DNA from: Bacteroidales bacterium
Lineage (GTDB): Bacteria > Bacteroidota > Bacteroidia > Bacteroidales > VadinHA17
Assembly: GCA_021157415.1 (NCBI GenBank)
Contig: JAGGWN010000002.1
Span: 1 to 63,388 of the forward strand
Direction of reading: 5' to 3'
Length of the DNA stretch: 63,388 nucleotides
Every line of letters begins with the position of its first letter. Positions within the stretch are counted from its first letter, which is position 1. The notes beneath the pieces are model-generated. The model was not told where the DNA came from and did not search any database. It worked only from the letters and a program-made list of their open reading frames with translations. Made by a program: the position numbers and the translations under genes. This document shows, piece by piece, positions 18,738 through 26,725 of this stretch.

Positions 18738-19607
18738 ATGAACTATAAAAAATTTCCATTTTATCAGCAAACGACACTCGAACTGATTTTTAACAATACC
18801 GTTGAGATCTACCGAAAATTCTTCGGTTGGTTATTTTTCTATAGTTTCCTGTTTCTGCTATTGATGAATGTTATCTCCGGTTATCTGATAGCAGACCAGT
18901 TCCAGGACCTGGAGCAACTAGTAGATCATCCCGAACTTATGGTTGGGGTTTTCAGCAGCCTCGGAAAATATTTATTTATTTTCTGGCTCGGATATTCATT
19001 GTACTATCTTTTCATTCATTATTTCATTATTGTTAAATATCTGGAACCGGAAAAAAGCCACGGTGTCATGTTTATGGATATCCTTAAGAAATATTACCTG
19101 AAATATCTGATAATCACGCTGCTGTCGTCTTTAATCATTGGTCTGGGAACCATGATCGGCATATTGGCCCTGATCATTGGATCTGTTGTAGCGGCTATTT
19201 TCCTGAGCGTAAGTCTGGTTCCCATTACACCTATACTTATTGTAGAAGAAACAGGGATATGGGAAACGATAAAAAGAAGTTTCCGGCTGGTGTTGAAAGA
19301 TTTCTGGCAGATTTTGGGCTTCCTGATCATTTTTTATCTTATTTATATGCTTTTCTCCCTCATCTTCGGAGCCATTGCCATGGCCCCCTATGCCGGCAGC
19401 TTTTTCTTCAATTTGCTGCATCCTGCTGAAGACACCTCGACTATAACCAATTCGTTTCAACTTCTGAACCAACCTGTTTACCTGATACTAAATTCACTTT
19501 TGACCGCACTGATCACACCCCTGGTCCCGGTTTTTACCGTCTTGATTTATTTTCATCTGAAATTTAAGGAAGATCAGGAAGGAAAAATGATGGAAGAAGC
19601 AGGATGA
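18738..19607 (+). CDS. Integral membrane protein of unknown function
   Basis: 289 aa with about six hydrophobic segments: roughly 30-50, 75-100, 115-150 (two), 190-215 and 250-280. The segments IIGLGTMIGILALIIGSVV and FWQILGFLIIFYLIYMLFS and the short loops resemble DUF975 or GDPD-membrane-domain proteins, but no diagnostic residue is visible and I do not assign a function. Its start ATG has no competing upstream start. It is divergent from the GH116 operon and convergent with the GH172 gene (35 bp apart), so it is probably a separate housekeeping unit inside the PUL region. Confidence 0.7.
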   Translation: MNYKKFPFYQQTTLELIFNNTVEIYRKFFGWLFFYSFLFLLLMNVISGYLIADQFQDLEQLVDHPELMVGVFSSLGKYLFIFWLGYSLYYLFIHYFIIVKYLEPEKSHGVMFMDILKKYYLKYLIITLLSSLIIGLGTMIGILALIIGSVVAAIFLSVSLVPITPILIVEETGIWETIKRSFRLVLKDFWQILGFLIIFYLIYMLFSLIFGAIAMAPYAGSFFFNLLHPAEDTSTITNSFQLLNQPVYLILNSLLTALITPLVPVFTVLIYFHLKFKEDQEGKMMEEAG

Positions 19608-19642
19608 TTGACGAATGACTTCTGTAGTCCGTTAGGATTTTG

Positions 19643-20815
19643 CTACTTCCCGTTGATTACCAGCCTATCATTAGAGGGCAATGGCGGGAAAGGGTTATGG
19701 GGTTCAGTCTGATACCAGTAAGCCACTGAAGAAAGATCATCCTGCAAAGGCAGATAACGTCCTCCACTCTGCCAGCCCAGTGCCTGGATCGTCACCTTCA
19801 GGTTGCTGTCAAACCTCACAGGATCAGTAATATGCCAGCGATACTCCCCTACCCGGCTCAGATATTTCCCAAACGCTCCTTCCACAAAATAAAATCCTGA
19901 ATAAGGGGAAGAGAAAGTGGTATATTCATCACGGCCATCCTCGCCAGCACGCATCTCAAAACCATAGGATCCGTTGAAATAATCTTCTTCTCCGGTGCCG
20001 CATATCGTCGGGAATTTTGTATCCCCGTCGATAAAGAATTTCACTTCTCCTTCGCCCCACCAGCCGGGACTAAAGGCTCCGTGAGAGAGATAGGTGCCCA
20101 CATACTGTCCCCGGCCGCTGATCCCGTCCACAATGGTATAAACCTTTTTATAGGGCAACGGGTTCACCCGGCGAAACTGAGCATGGAAATAAGCCACACC
20201 CAGCGGCACTTTGGTCTCCTGGTAGTCAATCTGATAATACAGGCCTGCCGCTTTACTGCTTTTGTTCTCCATGGTAATGCGGCATTTTTTACGGAACGGC
20301 ATCTGCCAGTAGCTGTTAAAGCCGCTGCGGGGATTGATACACATGGCCAGTGAAGCTACCAGCGGTTCGTTGCCCTGGCCCCATCCTGTCAGGAAGAAGT
20401 CACCCACCGGCACCTCCACGGAAGGATTTTCCTCATCATCCCAGTAGATGCGTAAGATCATCAGACGGTAGATCCCCGTAGGAGTCATCCAGATATGCCG
20501 GACGATCCCTGGACCCTGGATGTTTGCCAGTGTAAAAGTATCACCCGGCATGATTTTGATATAGGGATTCACTTTCCATCCCTGTCCCAGCTCACGGGCA
20601 GCATGGGCAGCAGTCCCTTCCTTTAGGGTAGCCATGCCCCCTTTCCCTTTTTCCCCGGTAAAATTCTCCGGACTGACCGAGCGGGACTTTGCATCGTTCA
20701 AACGATACAATGTATTCAGATCATTATTGAGCGTAACAGCATCATTCCCCTGCTGATGGCAGGAAACCAAAGCCAATACAGGTAATACAATAACAAGAAA
20801 GATGAATTTTTTCAT
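19643..20815 (-). CDS. GH172 (DUF2961) family glycosidase, lipoprotein
   Basis: About 390 aa from the start chosen here. An in-frame start 26 codons earlier exists, but Met at 20815 directly begins a good lipoprotein leader (MKKFIFLVIVLPVLALVSC). DUF2961 features include GPGIVRHIWMT, a W-D-D-E-x-x-P-S-V-E-V-P-V-G-D-F strand, and CGTGEEDYFNGSYGF, with the acidic pair used as catalytic Glu residues in GH172. GH172 members act on alpha-fructofuranosides, D-arabinofuranosides and related linkages. The 42-residue spacer after the lipid Cys is disordered. Likely outer-membrane or periplasmic; part of the same glycan region. Confidence 0.85.
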   Translation of the reverse strand: MKKFIFLVIVLPVLALVSCHQQGNDAVTLNNDLNTLYRLNDAKSRSVSPENFTGEKGKGGMATLKEGTAAHAARELGQGWKVNPYIKIMPGDTFTLANIQGPGIVRHIWMTPTGIYRLMILRIYWDDEENPSVEVPVGDFFLTGWGQGNEPLVASLAMCINPRSGFNSYWQMPFRKKCRITMENKSSKAAGLYYQIDYQETKVPLGVAYFHAQFRRVNPLPYKKVYTIVDGISGRGQYVGTYLSHGAFSPGWWGEGEVKFFIDGDTKFPTICGTGEEDYFNGSYGFEMRAGEDGRDEYTTFSSPYSGFYFVEGAFGKYLSRVGEYRWHITDPVRFDSNLKVTIQALGWQSGGRYLPLQDDLSSVAYWYQTEPHNPFPPLPSNDRLVINGK

Positions 20816-20933
20816 AATAACAGGTATTAAAGGGTTAGTTCTCCATAAAAATACAAAACATTCCAATACAAACGGGTTCGTCACCATAAACATCCTTTTA
20901 ATTAATTTTTTTTTATAAAAATCCGATTATGGA

Positions 20934-20941
20934 TATATTTG
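20934..20941 (+). promoter_or_regulatory. Candidate -7 element for the BamE-like gene
   Basis: TATATTTG fits TAnnTTTG exactly. A run of nine T is 20 bp upstream in place of TTTG. Leader of about 95 nt to the ATG at 21042. Confidence 0.35.
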
Positions 20942-21041
20942 GTTACTATGGATATATATCAGTTTATATGGGTCCGGACCTGTTGATCTGATCATGATAT
21001 TATCCCTGATTATTTTTATTAAATTATTAAAAATTAAAACC

Positions 21042-21778
21042 ATGGTGAAGTCATTTTCATTTCTTGCTCTTTTTTCTGTTTTAGGAATTCTTCTATTATC
21101 CGCCGGATGTGGCAGCAGCAACATGAGTCTGAATTCAGCCAAAAAAACCAATGATTTAAAACCGGGCATGACTTATGATGAAGTTGTTTCCATACTTGGC
21201 AAACCCAAATCCTCACGCTTTGAAAACAGCCGGTGGATCAACAGGTGGGTCTTACAGGAGATGTGGGTAGGTTATGTCCCTTACGATATGGTTTTCGATC
21301 CCCAAACCAAAAAACTCCTTTCCTGGTCGCGCAATGAGAAGGATTTTCAGAAAAAACAGGAAAATCTGAAAGCAGTCGTCGATGCCGTGGAGGAAGTAAA
21401 CAGCCAGTCAGGCGAAGGGAATGCCGCTGTTAACGGGCCCAATGACGTTAACCTGCAACGACAGTTTGCCATTAAGTTGTATCGTTTTTCAGCTGTCGGT
21501 GGTGGCCAGACCGGCGGTACCGAAACCGTCTTTAACTTATGTCCCAACGGAACATTTTACAAGACCGGAGAAACCGGTTACAGCGGTGAAGGCTGGGGAA
21601 GCGCTTCCCGGGGGGCAATTCAGGCAGATGGCACATTCAGGGCAATATGCAACAGGGGAAGATTACTATCATTCAGAACGGGAAAGCATGGGAATACTCC
21701 TACACCCGTGTCGAAGGGGATTATGTGACGATCAACGGCACAAAATACGGCATTGCCGGCCAGCCGGAATGTAAGTAA
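21042..21778 (+). pseudogene. BamE/SmpA-domain lipoprotein, frameshifted in a G-run
   Basis: The ATG at 21042 gives a lipoprotein leader (VLGILLLSAGC). A BamE/SmpA fold follows (LKPGMTYDEVVSILGKPKSS). In the written frame translation ends at 21728 with an unlikely tail. If one G is restored in the six-G run at 21610-21615, the frame continues as GNSGRWHIQGNMQQGKITI, then NGKAWEYSYTRVEGDY, then GTKYGIAGQPECK, and stops at 21778. That tail is a plausible beta-sheet lipocalin-like end. So this is either a recent single-base deletion, a phase-variable tract or a sequencing error. The role is unknown; BamE-like domains occur in many envelope lipoproteins. Confidence 0.75.
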
Positions 21779-21812
21779 AGATCGTTAACCTCTGAACATT
21801 AATAATATATAT

Positions 21813-21856
21813 ATTTAAATAAATATTTAAACACATATTTAAATATTTATTTAAAT
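21813..21856. repeat. AT-only hairpin repeat, copy 2 (convergent intergenic)
   Basis: Perfect 18-bp inverted repeat without any G or C: arms 21813-21830 and 21839-21856, loop of 8 nt (ACACATAT). Lies between the BamE-like gene and the convergent GH3 remnant. Same ATTTAAATA core, stem length and loop length as the copy at 5834-5879. Confidence 0.7.
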
Positions 21857-21888
21857 CAACCCCGAACTATAAACCCGGAACACCAAAC

Positions 21889-22769
21889 CTATTTCTTTTC
21901 CAGCCAGAACGTCCCTTTCAGTTGCATATCTTCCGAGCTACTGCCTACAAACACATCAAACCTTCCCGGTTCAACTGTAAAATCCATATTTTTTCCGTAA
22001 AAACCCAAATCACGAGGAGTAAGAAAAAAAGATACCTTTTTCTTTTCCCCGGGTTTCAGGTGAATTCTTTCAAAACCCCGTAATACCTTTTCATAAGTGA
22101 TCACCGAGCTGACTACATCGTTGACGTAAAGCTGTACTATTTCATCCCCGGATCTTTTTCCGGTATTTTCCACGGAAAAGGAAACTTTCACACGATTCAT
22201 CAATCCGGCAGTATCAGGATAGATAACCAGGTTCTTATAAGCAAACGTCGTATAACTCAATCCATATCCAAAGGGAAACAGAACACCTGAAACACGGGCT
22301 TTTCCACCGGAACGGTCACCGGGCATAAAAGGAAAGGCATAAGGGATCTGTCCGACAGATTTAGGAAAGGTTACAGGCAGCTTCCCTCCCGGATTGTAAT
22401 TACCGAACAATACATCAGCAATAGCTGTTCCGGTAAATTCTCCCGGGAACCAGGCTTCCACAATGGCCGGCACATGTTCCGCACACCAGTTGATTGTCAC
22501 AGGACGTCCGTTAAGCAATACGAGTACTACCGGCGTTCCGGTACGATACACTGCCTGTATCAGTTCACGTTGTCTTCCGGCGTCATTTGTGACAATAAGT
22601 CCCTAACCCTCTTCTCTACAGGTTGGAACGGATCTTCATACACATCCTTTTCCCCATTTTTATTGAGATCAATCCATCCGTCATGATAAAGGTTCCTGTT
22701 TTGCTGTGTAAAAGAGGGGGCAATACTGATCACCATGACCATACATGCTAAAAATACTTGTTTTTTCAC
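21889..22769 (-). pseudogene. GH3 beta-glucosidase (BglX-like) with ~460 codons deleted
   Basis: The 5' part (22560-22769) encodes a signal peptide and the GH3 N-terminus up to VEKRVRDLLSQMTPED, then hits a stop. The 3' part (21889-22551 and a few codons before it) resumes in another frame at GRQRELIQAVYRTGTPVVL and runs through the GH3 C domain and fibronectin-III-like domain (PGEFTGTAIADVLFGNYNPG; YGLSYTTFAY). The whole TIM barrel with the nucleophile Asp is missing. The join at about 22570-22580 (minus-strand CCGGAAGACAA) fits both sides, which points to deletion between short direct repeats. Inactive. Confidence 0.88.
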
Positions 22770-22837
22770 GTTAAAAATTTTTATTTGTTACTCATAGTAA
22801 AACTGTTCGTGAGCTCGCTGTGTTCGTTTCATACCAT

Positions 22838-24331
22838 TTAATTCTTTATTTCAAACAGGCCCGTATTTCCTTTGGCCCATACCTTCATCAGGCTATCCAC
22901 CAGTTCCGGCCGGGAAGAGGCAATATTCCGGTTTTCATAAGGATCGGCAAGGTGGTCATACAATTCGGTGACCGGCCGGGCAGTCCTGAAATAGCGGGTC
23001 AGGCGGTAACGGGGCGTCCGCATGGTGATCCCGCGACGGTAATAACTATAAGCTACCTCATCCCAGTCCGGGTCATCCGGATCCTTTAGTAAAGGGACAA
23101 AGCTTTTTCCGTCCACAGGAAGCGTATCCCTGATGCCGCATAACTCCATCAAAGTAGGATATATATCCACTGAACTAACTATCTTCTCACAGACCGTATT
23201 CTGTTTCATACCGGGCACCCGCATCATAAAAGCGCTGCGCAGGGCCCATTCGAAGACCGTATGTTTTCCCCACACCCTGTCATCACCCAAATGCCAGCCA
23301 TGATCTCCCCATAAGATTACGATGGTATTGTCAATCAGCCCCTGCCGGTCGAGTTCATCGAGGACTTTTCCCACCTGCGCATCCACATAACTGATGGCTG
23401 CAAAATAAGCATGTCTGAGTTTTCGGGCATAGGCTTCCGACACCGGATTTTTCAGCGTGGGATGTTCTTCCCCCAGCTTATATGAGTTGAATTCCCCACT
23501 GTTATGCAGGCTGGCCGCATTGACATTCCGGGGAATATCAGGTGACGGGGTCAGAGACAGTTTGTTTTCATTGTACAGATTCCAGTATTTTTCAGGAGCA
23601 TTGAAAGGAAGGTGCGGTTTAAAAAATCCCACCCCCAAAAAAAAAGGTTGTTTTTTCCCGGCCAGTTCCCTCAACTTCTTCACGGCGAGTTGTGCTGTCA
23701 GCCCGTCAGGGTACCCGCTATCCGGAACTTCAGCACACTCATAAGGTTTTACCTCATATTTTTTTGTATTGCGGTTACTCCCATCGGCATATCCGAAAAA
23801 GGCATTCCATCCTGTACCCCATTTGCCGGCATCAAATAACATCTCATCCCAACTATGCGGCAGTTCCAGGGAAGCCCTTTCCGGGTTTCCTGAGTAAGGA
23901 TACAGTTTCCCATCCGCATAGTGGCTTATCTTCCCGATACCTACCGTGTAATAACCATGATTCCGTAAACGTTCGATAAAAGTTTCGGGTACATCATGTG
24001 TCTTTGCCTCCCCAATATAATGCCGGCAGGCATCATTGGATAAGGCGCCCCTGTTGCGTGGCAGAAATCCGGTAAGCAAACTGTAGCGAGAAGCTCCACA
24101 GGTAGGCACCGTGACAAATTCATGCGTAAAAAGGATTCCCTTCCGGGCCAACCTGTCCATGTTCGGACTCTGAATCAGTGAATCACCGTAACAATGCAGT
24201 TCCGGCCGCAGGTCATCCACAATAATAAATAATACGTTGGGCTTCGCCTTTGTTCTTTTTTGTGAATGACAAGATAAAATACCTAAAACAAACAACAGGA
24301 TACCCACTAAATTGAACCGACTTTTCATCAT
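22838..24331 (-). CDS. Sulfatase, iduronate-2-sulfatase-like (S1 family, CGASR)
   Basis: 497 aa lipoprotein (LGILSC, Cys21). Metal-binding start FIIVDDLRPELHCYGD and the formylglycine site C78-G-A-S-R, where Ala replaces the more usual Pro. ILWGDHGWHLGDDRVWGKHT matches the iduronate-2-sulfatase group, which has this second metal motif. The C-terminal part (YRRGITMRTPRYRLTRYFR) is the usual closing subdomain. Acts on sulfated uronates or fucose in the periplasm; the substrate is not certain. Lies 68 bp upstream of the broken GH3 gene in the same direction. Confidence 0.88.
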   Translation of the reverse strand: MMKSRFNLVGILLFVLGILSCHSQKRTKAKPNVLFIIVDDLRPELHCYGDSLIQSPNMDRLARKGILFTHEFVTVPTCGASRYSLLTGFLPRNRGALSNDACRHYIGEAKTHDVPETFIERLRNHGYYTVGIGKISHYADGKLYPYSGNPERASLELPHSWDEMLFDAGKWGTGWNAFFGYADGSNRNTKKYEVKPYECAEVPDSGYPDGLTAQLAVKKLRELAGKKQPFFLGVGFFKPHLPFNAPEKYWNLYNENKLSLTPSPDIPRNVNAASLHNSGEFNSYKLGEEHPTLKNPVSEAYARKLRHAYFAAISYVDAQVGKVLDELDRQGLIDNTIVILWGDHGWHLGDDRVWGKHTVFEWALRSAFMMRVPGMKQNTVCEKIVSSVDIYPTLMELCGIRDTLPVDGKSFVPLLKDPDDPDWDEVAYSYYRRGITMRTPRYRLTRYFRTARPVTELYDHLADPYENRNIASSRPELVDSLMKVWAKGNTGLFEIKN

Positions 24332-24407
24332 AAGGCCCTCCGGAAATTATGTATTCAGAGCATCAAATTAAAAGAATTTTCGATAAAAAACCACTTCAAT
24401 AATCTCA

Positions 24408-24537
24408 AATTACACATCAGGGAACTCGAAAGAGCTGAACTGATGCGTTAGTTAGGGTTAATCCGGTATGATATATAAACATCCTTTGCTCCCTTGAAGC
24501 TTCGTGAAAGTGATCCGCAACGGAAAACATTTTTGTT
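24408..24537 (-). repeat. Dispersed intergenic repeat R1, copy B
   Basis: On the minus strand the core reads ACGCATCAGTTCAGCTCTTT and is followed by CGAGTTCCCTGATGTG. Further upstream it shares CAAAAATGTTTT and GGATCxCTTTCxC with the copy at 58659-58780. It fills most of the space between the sulfatase start and the LacI operator. Confidence 0.75.
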
Positions 24538-24572
24538 TTTCTATTGCAGCTTCCTGGATAATTTTAAAAATG

Positions 24573-24594
24573 TGTGCGTGTACGTACACGCACA
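24573..24594. promoter_or_regulatory. Perfect 22-bp palindromic operator for the LacI regulator
   Basis: The half-site is TGTGCGTGTAC and the second half is its exact reverse complement, with no spacer and a central C-G step as in LacI-family operators. It ends 13 bp before the -7 element and so covers the -33 region. A bound repressor would block the promoter. Confidence 0.7.
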
Positions 24595-24607
24595 TTAAAA
24601 TAATTTA

Positions 24608-24615
24608 TATCTTTG
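24608..24615 (+). promoter_or_regulatory. Candidate -7 element of the sugar-acid operon
   Basis: TATCTTTG fits TAnnTTTG. The start of transcription would be near 24622, about 20 nt before the LacI gene ATG at 24641. Confidence 0.5.
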
Positions 24616-24640
24616 CAGAAATAATATAATTTTAAACAAA

Positions 24641-25684
24641 ATGAAAAAGGTAAGCATCAAGGACATAGCGCAAAAAGCAGAGGTGTCCATCGGGACGGTT
24701 GACCGTGTCATTCACAATCGTGGCAGGGTATCGGGAAAAACACGGGAAAAGGTTCTTGCAATATGCCGGGAGATGGATTACGAGCCCAATGTTCTGGCCC
24801 AAAGGCTGGCATCAGACAAGACCTTTGTGTTTGCGACCTTTACTCCAAAGCCCAAAAGAGACAATTCTTACTGGAAAACGCCCCTGGACGGTATCAAAAA
24901 AGCAGCCGACGAACTGTCGGGTTACCGGGTTCGGGTAAAAACTTTTTTTTACGATCAGGAAAATGAAGAATCGTTCAGGCAGGAATCCCTGAATATTTTG
25001 CTGGAAAAACCAGACGGGGTACTGATCGCTCCGCTGTTTCATCGCGAAGCCCGGGACCTGGCCCGGAAACTGGAATCCTACGATATCCCGTTTGTATTTA
25101 TTGACTCCAAAGTGGAGGATACCAATTACCTCAGTTTTTTCGGACAGGATTCCTTTCGCAGCGGATATCTTGCAGGCCGTCTGATCTGGTTTCACCTGAA
25201 AAAGAAAGGAGAAGTGATCATTGTCAATTTCTCCTCCGACCTGGAAAACCATGTGCATCTGAAAAACAGAGAGAAGGGATTGAAGCAGTTCATGGAAAAC
25301 CATCATTTCAGGGGAACATTGACAAGTCTGACCATAGATCCCAAAGAAGAGCTGGTACTTACTCACACGCTTTATGAAAGGCTGCATCACAAGACCCAGG
25401 GTCTGTTTGTCACCTCCTCGGCTCATAAGGTGGCCCGGAGTCTTCAGAAAATCGGCAAAGACAATGTTCTTTTCGTCGGTTATGACCTGACACCCGACAA
25501 CGTGACGTACCTGAATAAAGGAATCATTGATGTTCTTTTGTGTCAGAAACCCATGGCCCAGGGCCACGAAGGGATTATGGCTCTCTTCAACCATTTGGTC
25601 AGAAAGAGAAAAGTGGGAAAAGACCACTCCATGCCCATCGAAATAGTGGTGAAGGAAAATTTCCAGGACTATTCGGATTTTTAA
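24641..25684 (+). CDS. LacI-family transcriptional regulator
   Basis: 347 aa. Helix-turn-helix at 3-50 (VSIKDIAQKAEVSIGTVDRVIHNRGRVSGKTREKV) with the LacI hinge region (EPNVLAQRLAS) and a periplasmic-binding-protein-like effector domain over 60-340. The VSIGTVDRVIHNRG form, with D-R rather than S-R, is typical of the Bacteroidota group that senses sugars or sugar acids. It is the first gene of a nine-gene metabolic operon, and a perfect palindrome overlaps its promoter, so it probably represses itself and the operon until a pathway intermediate binds. The ligand is unknown. Confidence 0.9.
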   Translation: MKKVSIKDIAQKAEVSIGTVDRVIHNRGRVSGKTREKVLAICREMDYEPNVLAQRLASDKTFVFATFTPKPKRDNSYWKTPLDGIKKAADELSGYRVRVKTFFYDQENEESFRQESLNILLEKPDGVLIAPLFHREARDLARKLESYDIPFVFIDSKVEDTNYLSFFGQDSFRSGYLAGRLIWFHLKKKGEVIIVNFSSDLENHVHLKNREKGLKQFMENHHFRGTLTSLTIDPKEELVLTHTLYERLHHKTQGLFVTSSAHKVARSLQKIGKDNVLFVGYDLTPDNVTYLNKGIIDVLLCQKPMAQGHEGIMALFNHLVRKRKVGKDHSMPIEIVVKENFQDYSDF

Positions 25685-25749
25685 TATGACGTGGGGTGGC
25701 TTATCATTCCTTCGTGACACTTTGCCTATACCTATTAAATAATTACTAC

Positions 25750-26601
25750 ATGAAACCACTCAATTTTGATGATCTGAAAGAAAAAGTTTGTGTTTTGACC
25801 GGAGGAGGGGGGGCTATTGGCGCTTCCCTGGCAGAATTTCTGGCACGCGGTGGTGTACGCATAGCCATTCTGGACCTTAACGGTGTGCGTGCGAAGGAAG
25901 TGGCTGAACAGGTCAAACGGAAAACGGGCACCCCTGCCCTGGGGATCAAAACCAATGTTCTGGAGAAAGAATCCCTTGAGCAGGCCCGAGCGACCATCCA
26001 TAAAGAATTCGGGAAGGTGGATTTTCTGATCAACGCTGCCGGAGGCAACTCTCCCAAGGGAACCACGGAGGCAGAGTTTCTGGAATCGGTATCGGATAAA
26101 GATCTGGAAAATTCCATCTATGGTCTTGACATAGAAGGATTTCGCTGGGTCTTTGACCTAAACCTTTCGGGCACTCTGCTCCCAACTCTGGTATTTACCA
26201 AAGATATGCTGGAGCTGGGCAGTGGCGCAGTAGTCAATTTTTCCTCCATGAGTGCCCTTCGTCCATTAACACGTGTCGGAGCATATTCCGCCGCCAAGGC
26301 TGCCGTCACCAACCTGACCGAATGGCTGGCCGTACATCTGGCCAAAAAAAACATCCGCATCAATGCCGTAGCACCGGGGTTCTTCGTGGGAGAACAAAAC
26401 CGCTTTCTCCTTTTTGATGAAAAGACGGGAAAACTATCTCCCAGGGGTAACAAGATCATCAGGAACACTCCCATGGGAAGGTTCGGAGATTACGAGGAGA
26501 TCCATGGCACGGTAGCTTTCCTTCTCTCCGGTATGGCCAGCTTCATTACGGGCGTGACCGTTCCGATTGACGGTGGTTTTAACGCCTACTCGGGCGTTTA
26601 A
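25750..26601 (+). CDS. uxuB: SDR oxidoreductase, UxuB/YjmF-like D-mannonate dehydrogenase
   Basis: 283 aa from the ATG at 25750; a longer frame starts 18 codons earlier but has no family similarity. Rossmann motif TGGGGAIG, catalytic S-x12-Y-S-A-A-K (SSMSALRPLTRVGAYSAAKAA) and the long C-terminal loop GFFVGEQNRFLLFDEKTGKLSPRG, which marks the short-chain fructuronate reductases of Gram-positives and Bacteroidota. Converts D-fructuronate to D-mannonate with NAD(P)H in the cytoplasm. It lies 65 bp after the regulator. The uronate isomerase gene further down the operon supports the assignment. The substrate could also be another keto-uronate. Confidence 0.8.
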   Translation: MKPLNFDDLKEKVCVLTGGGGAIGASLAEFLARGGVRIAILDLNGVRAKEVAEQVKRKTGTPALGIKTNVLEKESLEQARATIHKEFGKVDFLINAAGGNSPKGTTEAEFLESVSDKDLENSIYGLDIEGFRWVFDLNLSGTLLPTLVFTKDMLELGSGAVVNFSSMSALRPLTRVGAYSAAKAAVTNLTEWLAVHLAKKNIRINAVAPGFFVGEQNRFLLFDEKTGKLSPRGNKIIRNTPMGRFGDYEEIHGTVAFLLSGMASFITGVTVPIDGGFNAYSGV

Positions 26602-26725
26602 AAACCCGATCGCTGACTGTAAGTGATTGATATTTCCATGATGGAACAGATAGACATCCGAACTTCTAACATACGGCTTCTGCTAATCTTATCAGAAAGG
26701 AATCACTTAAAAAGATATTACGAGA

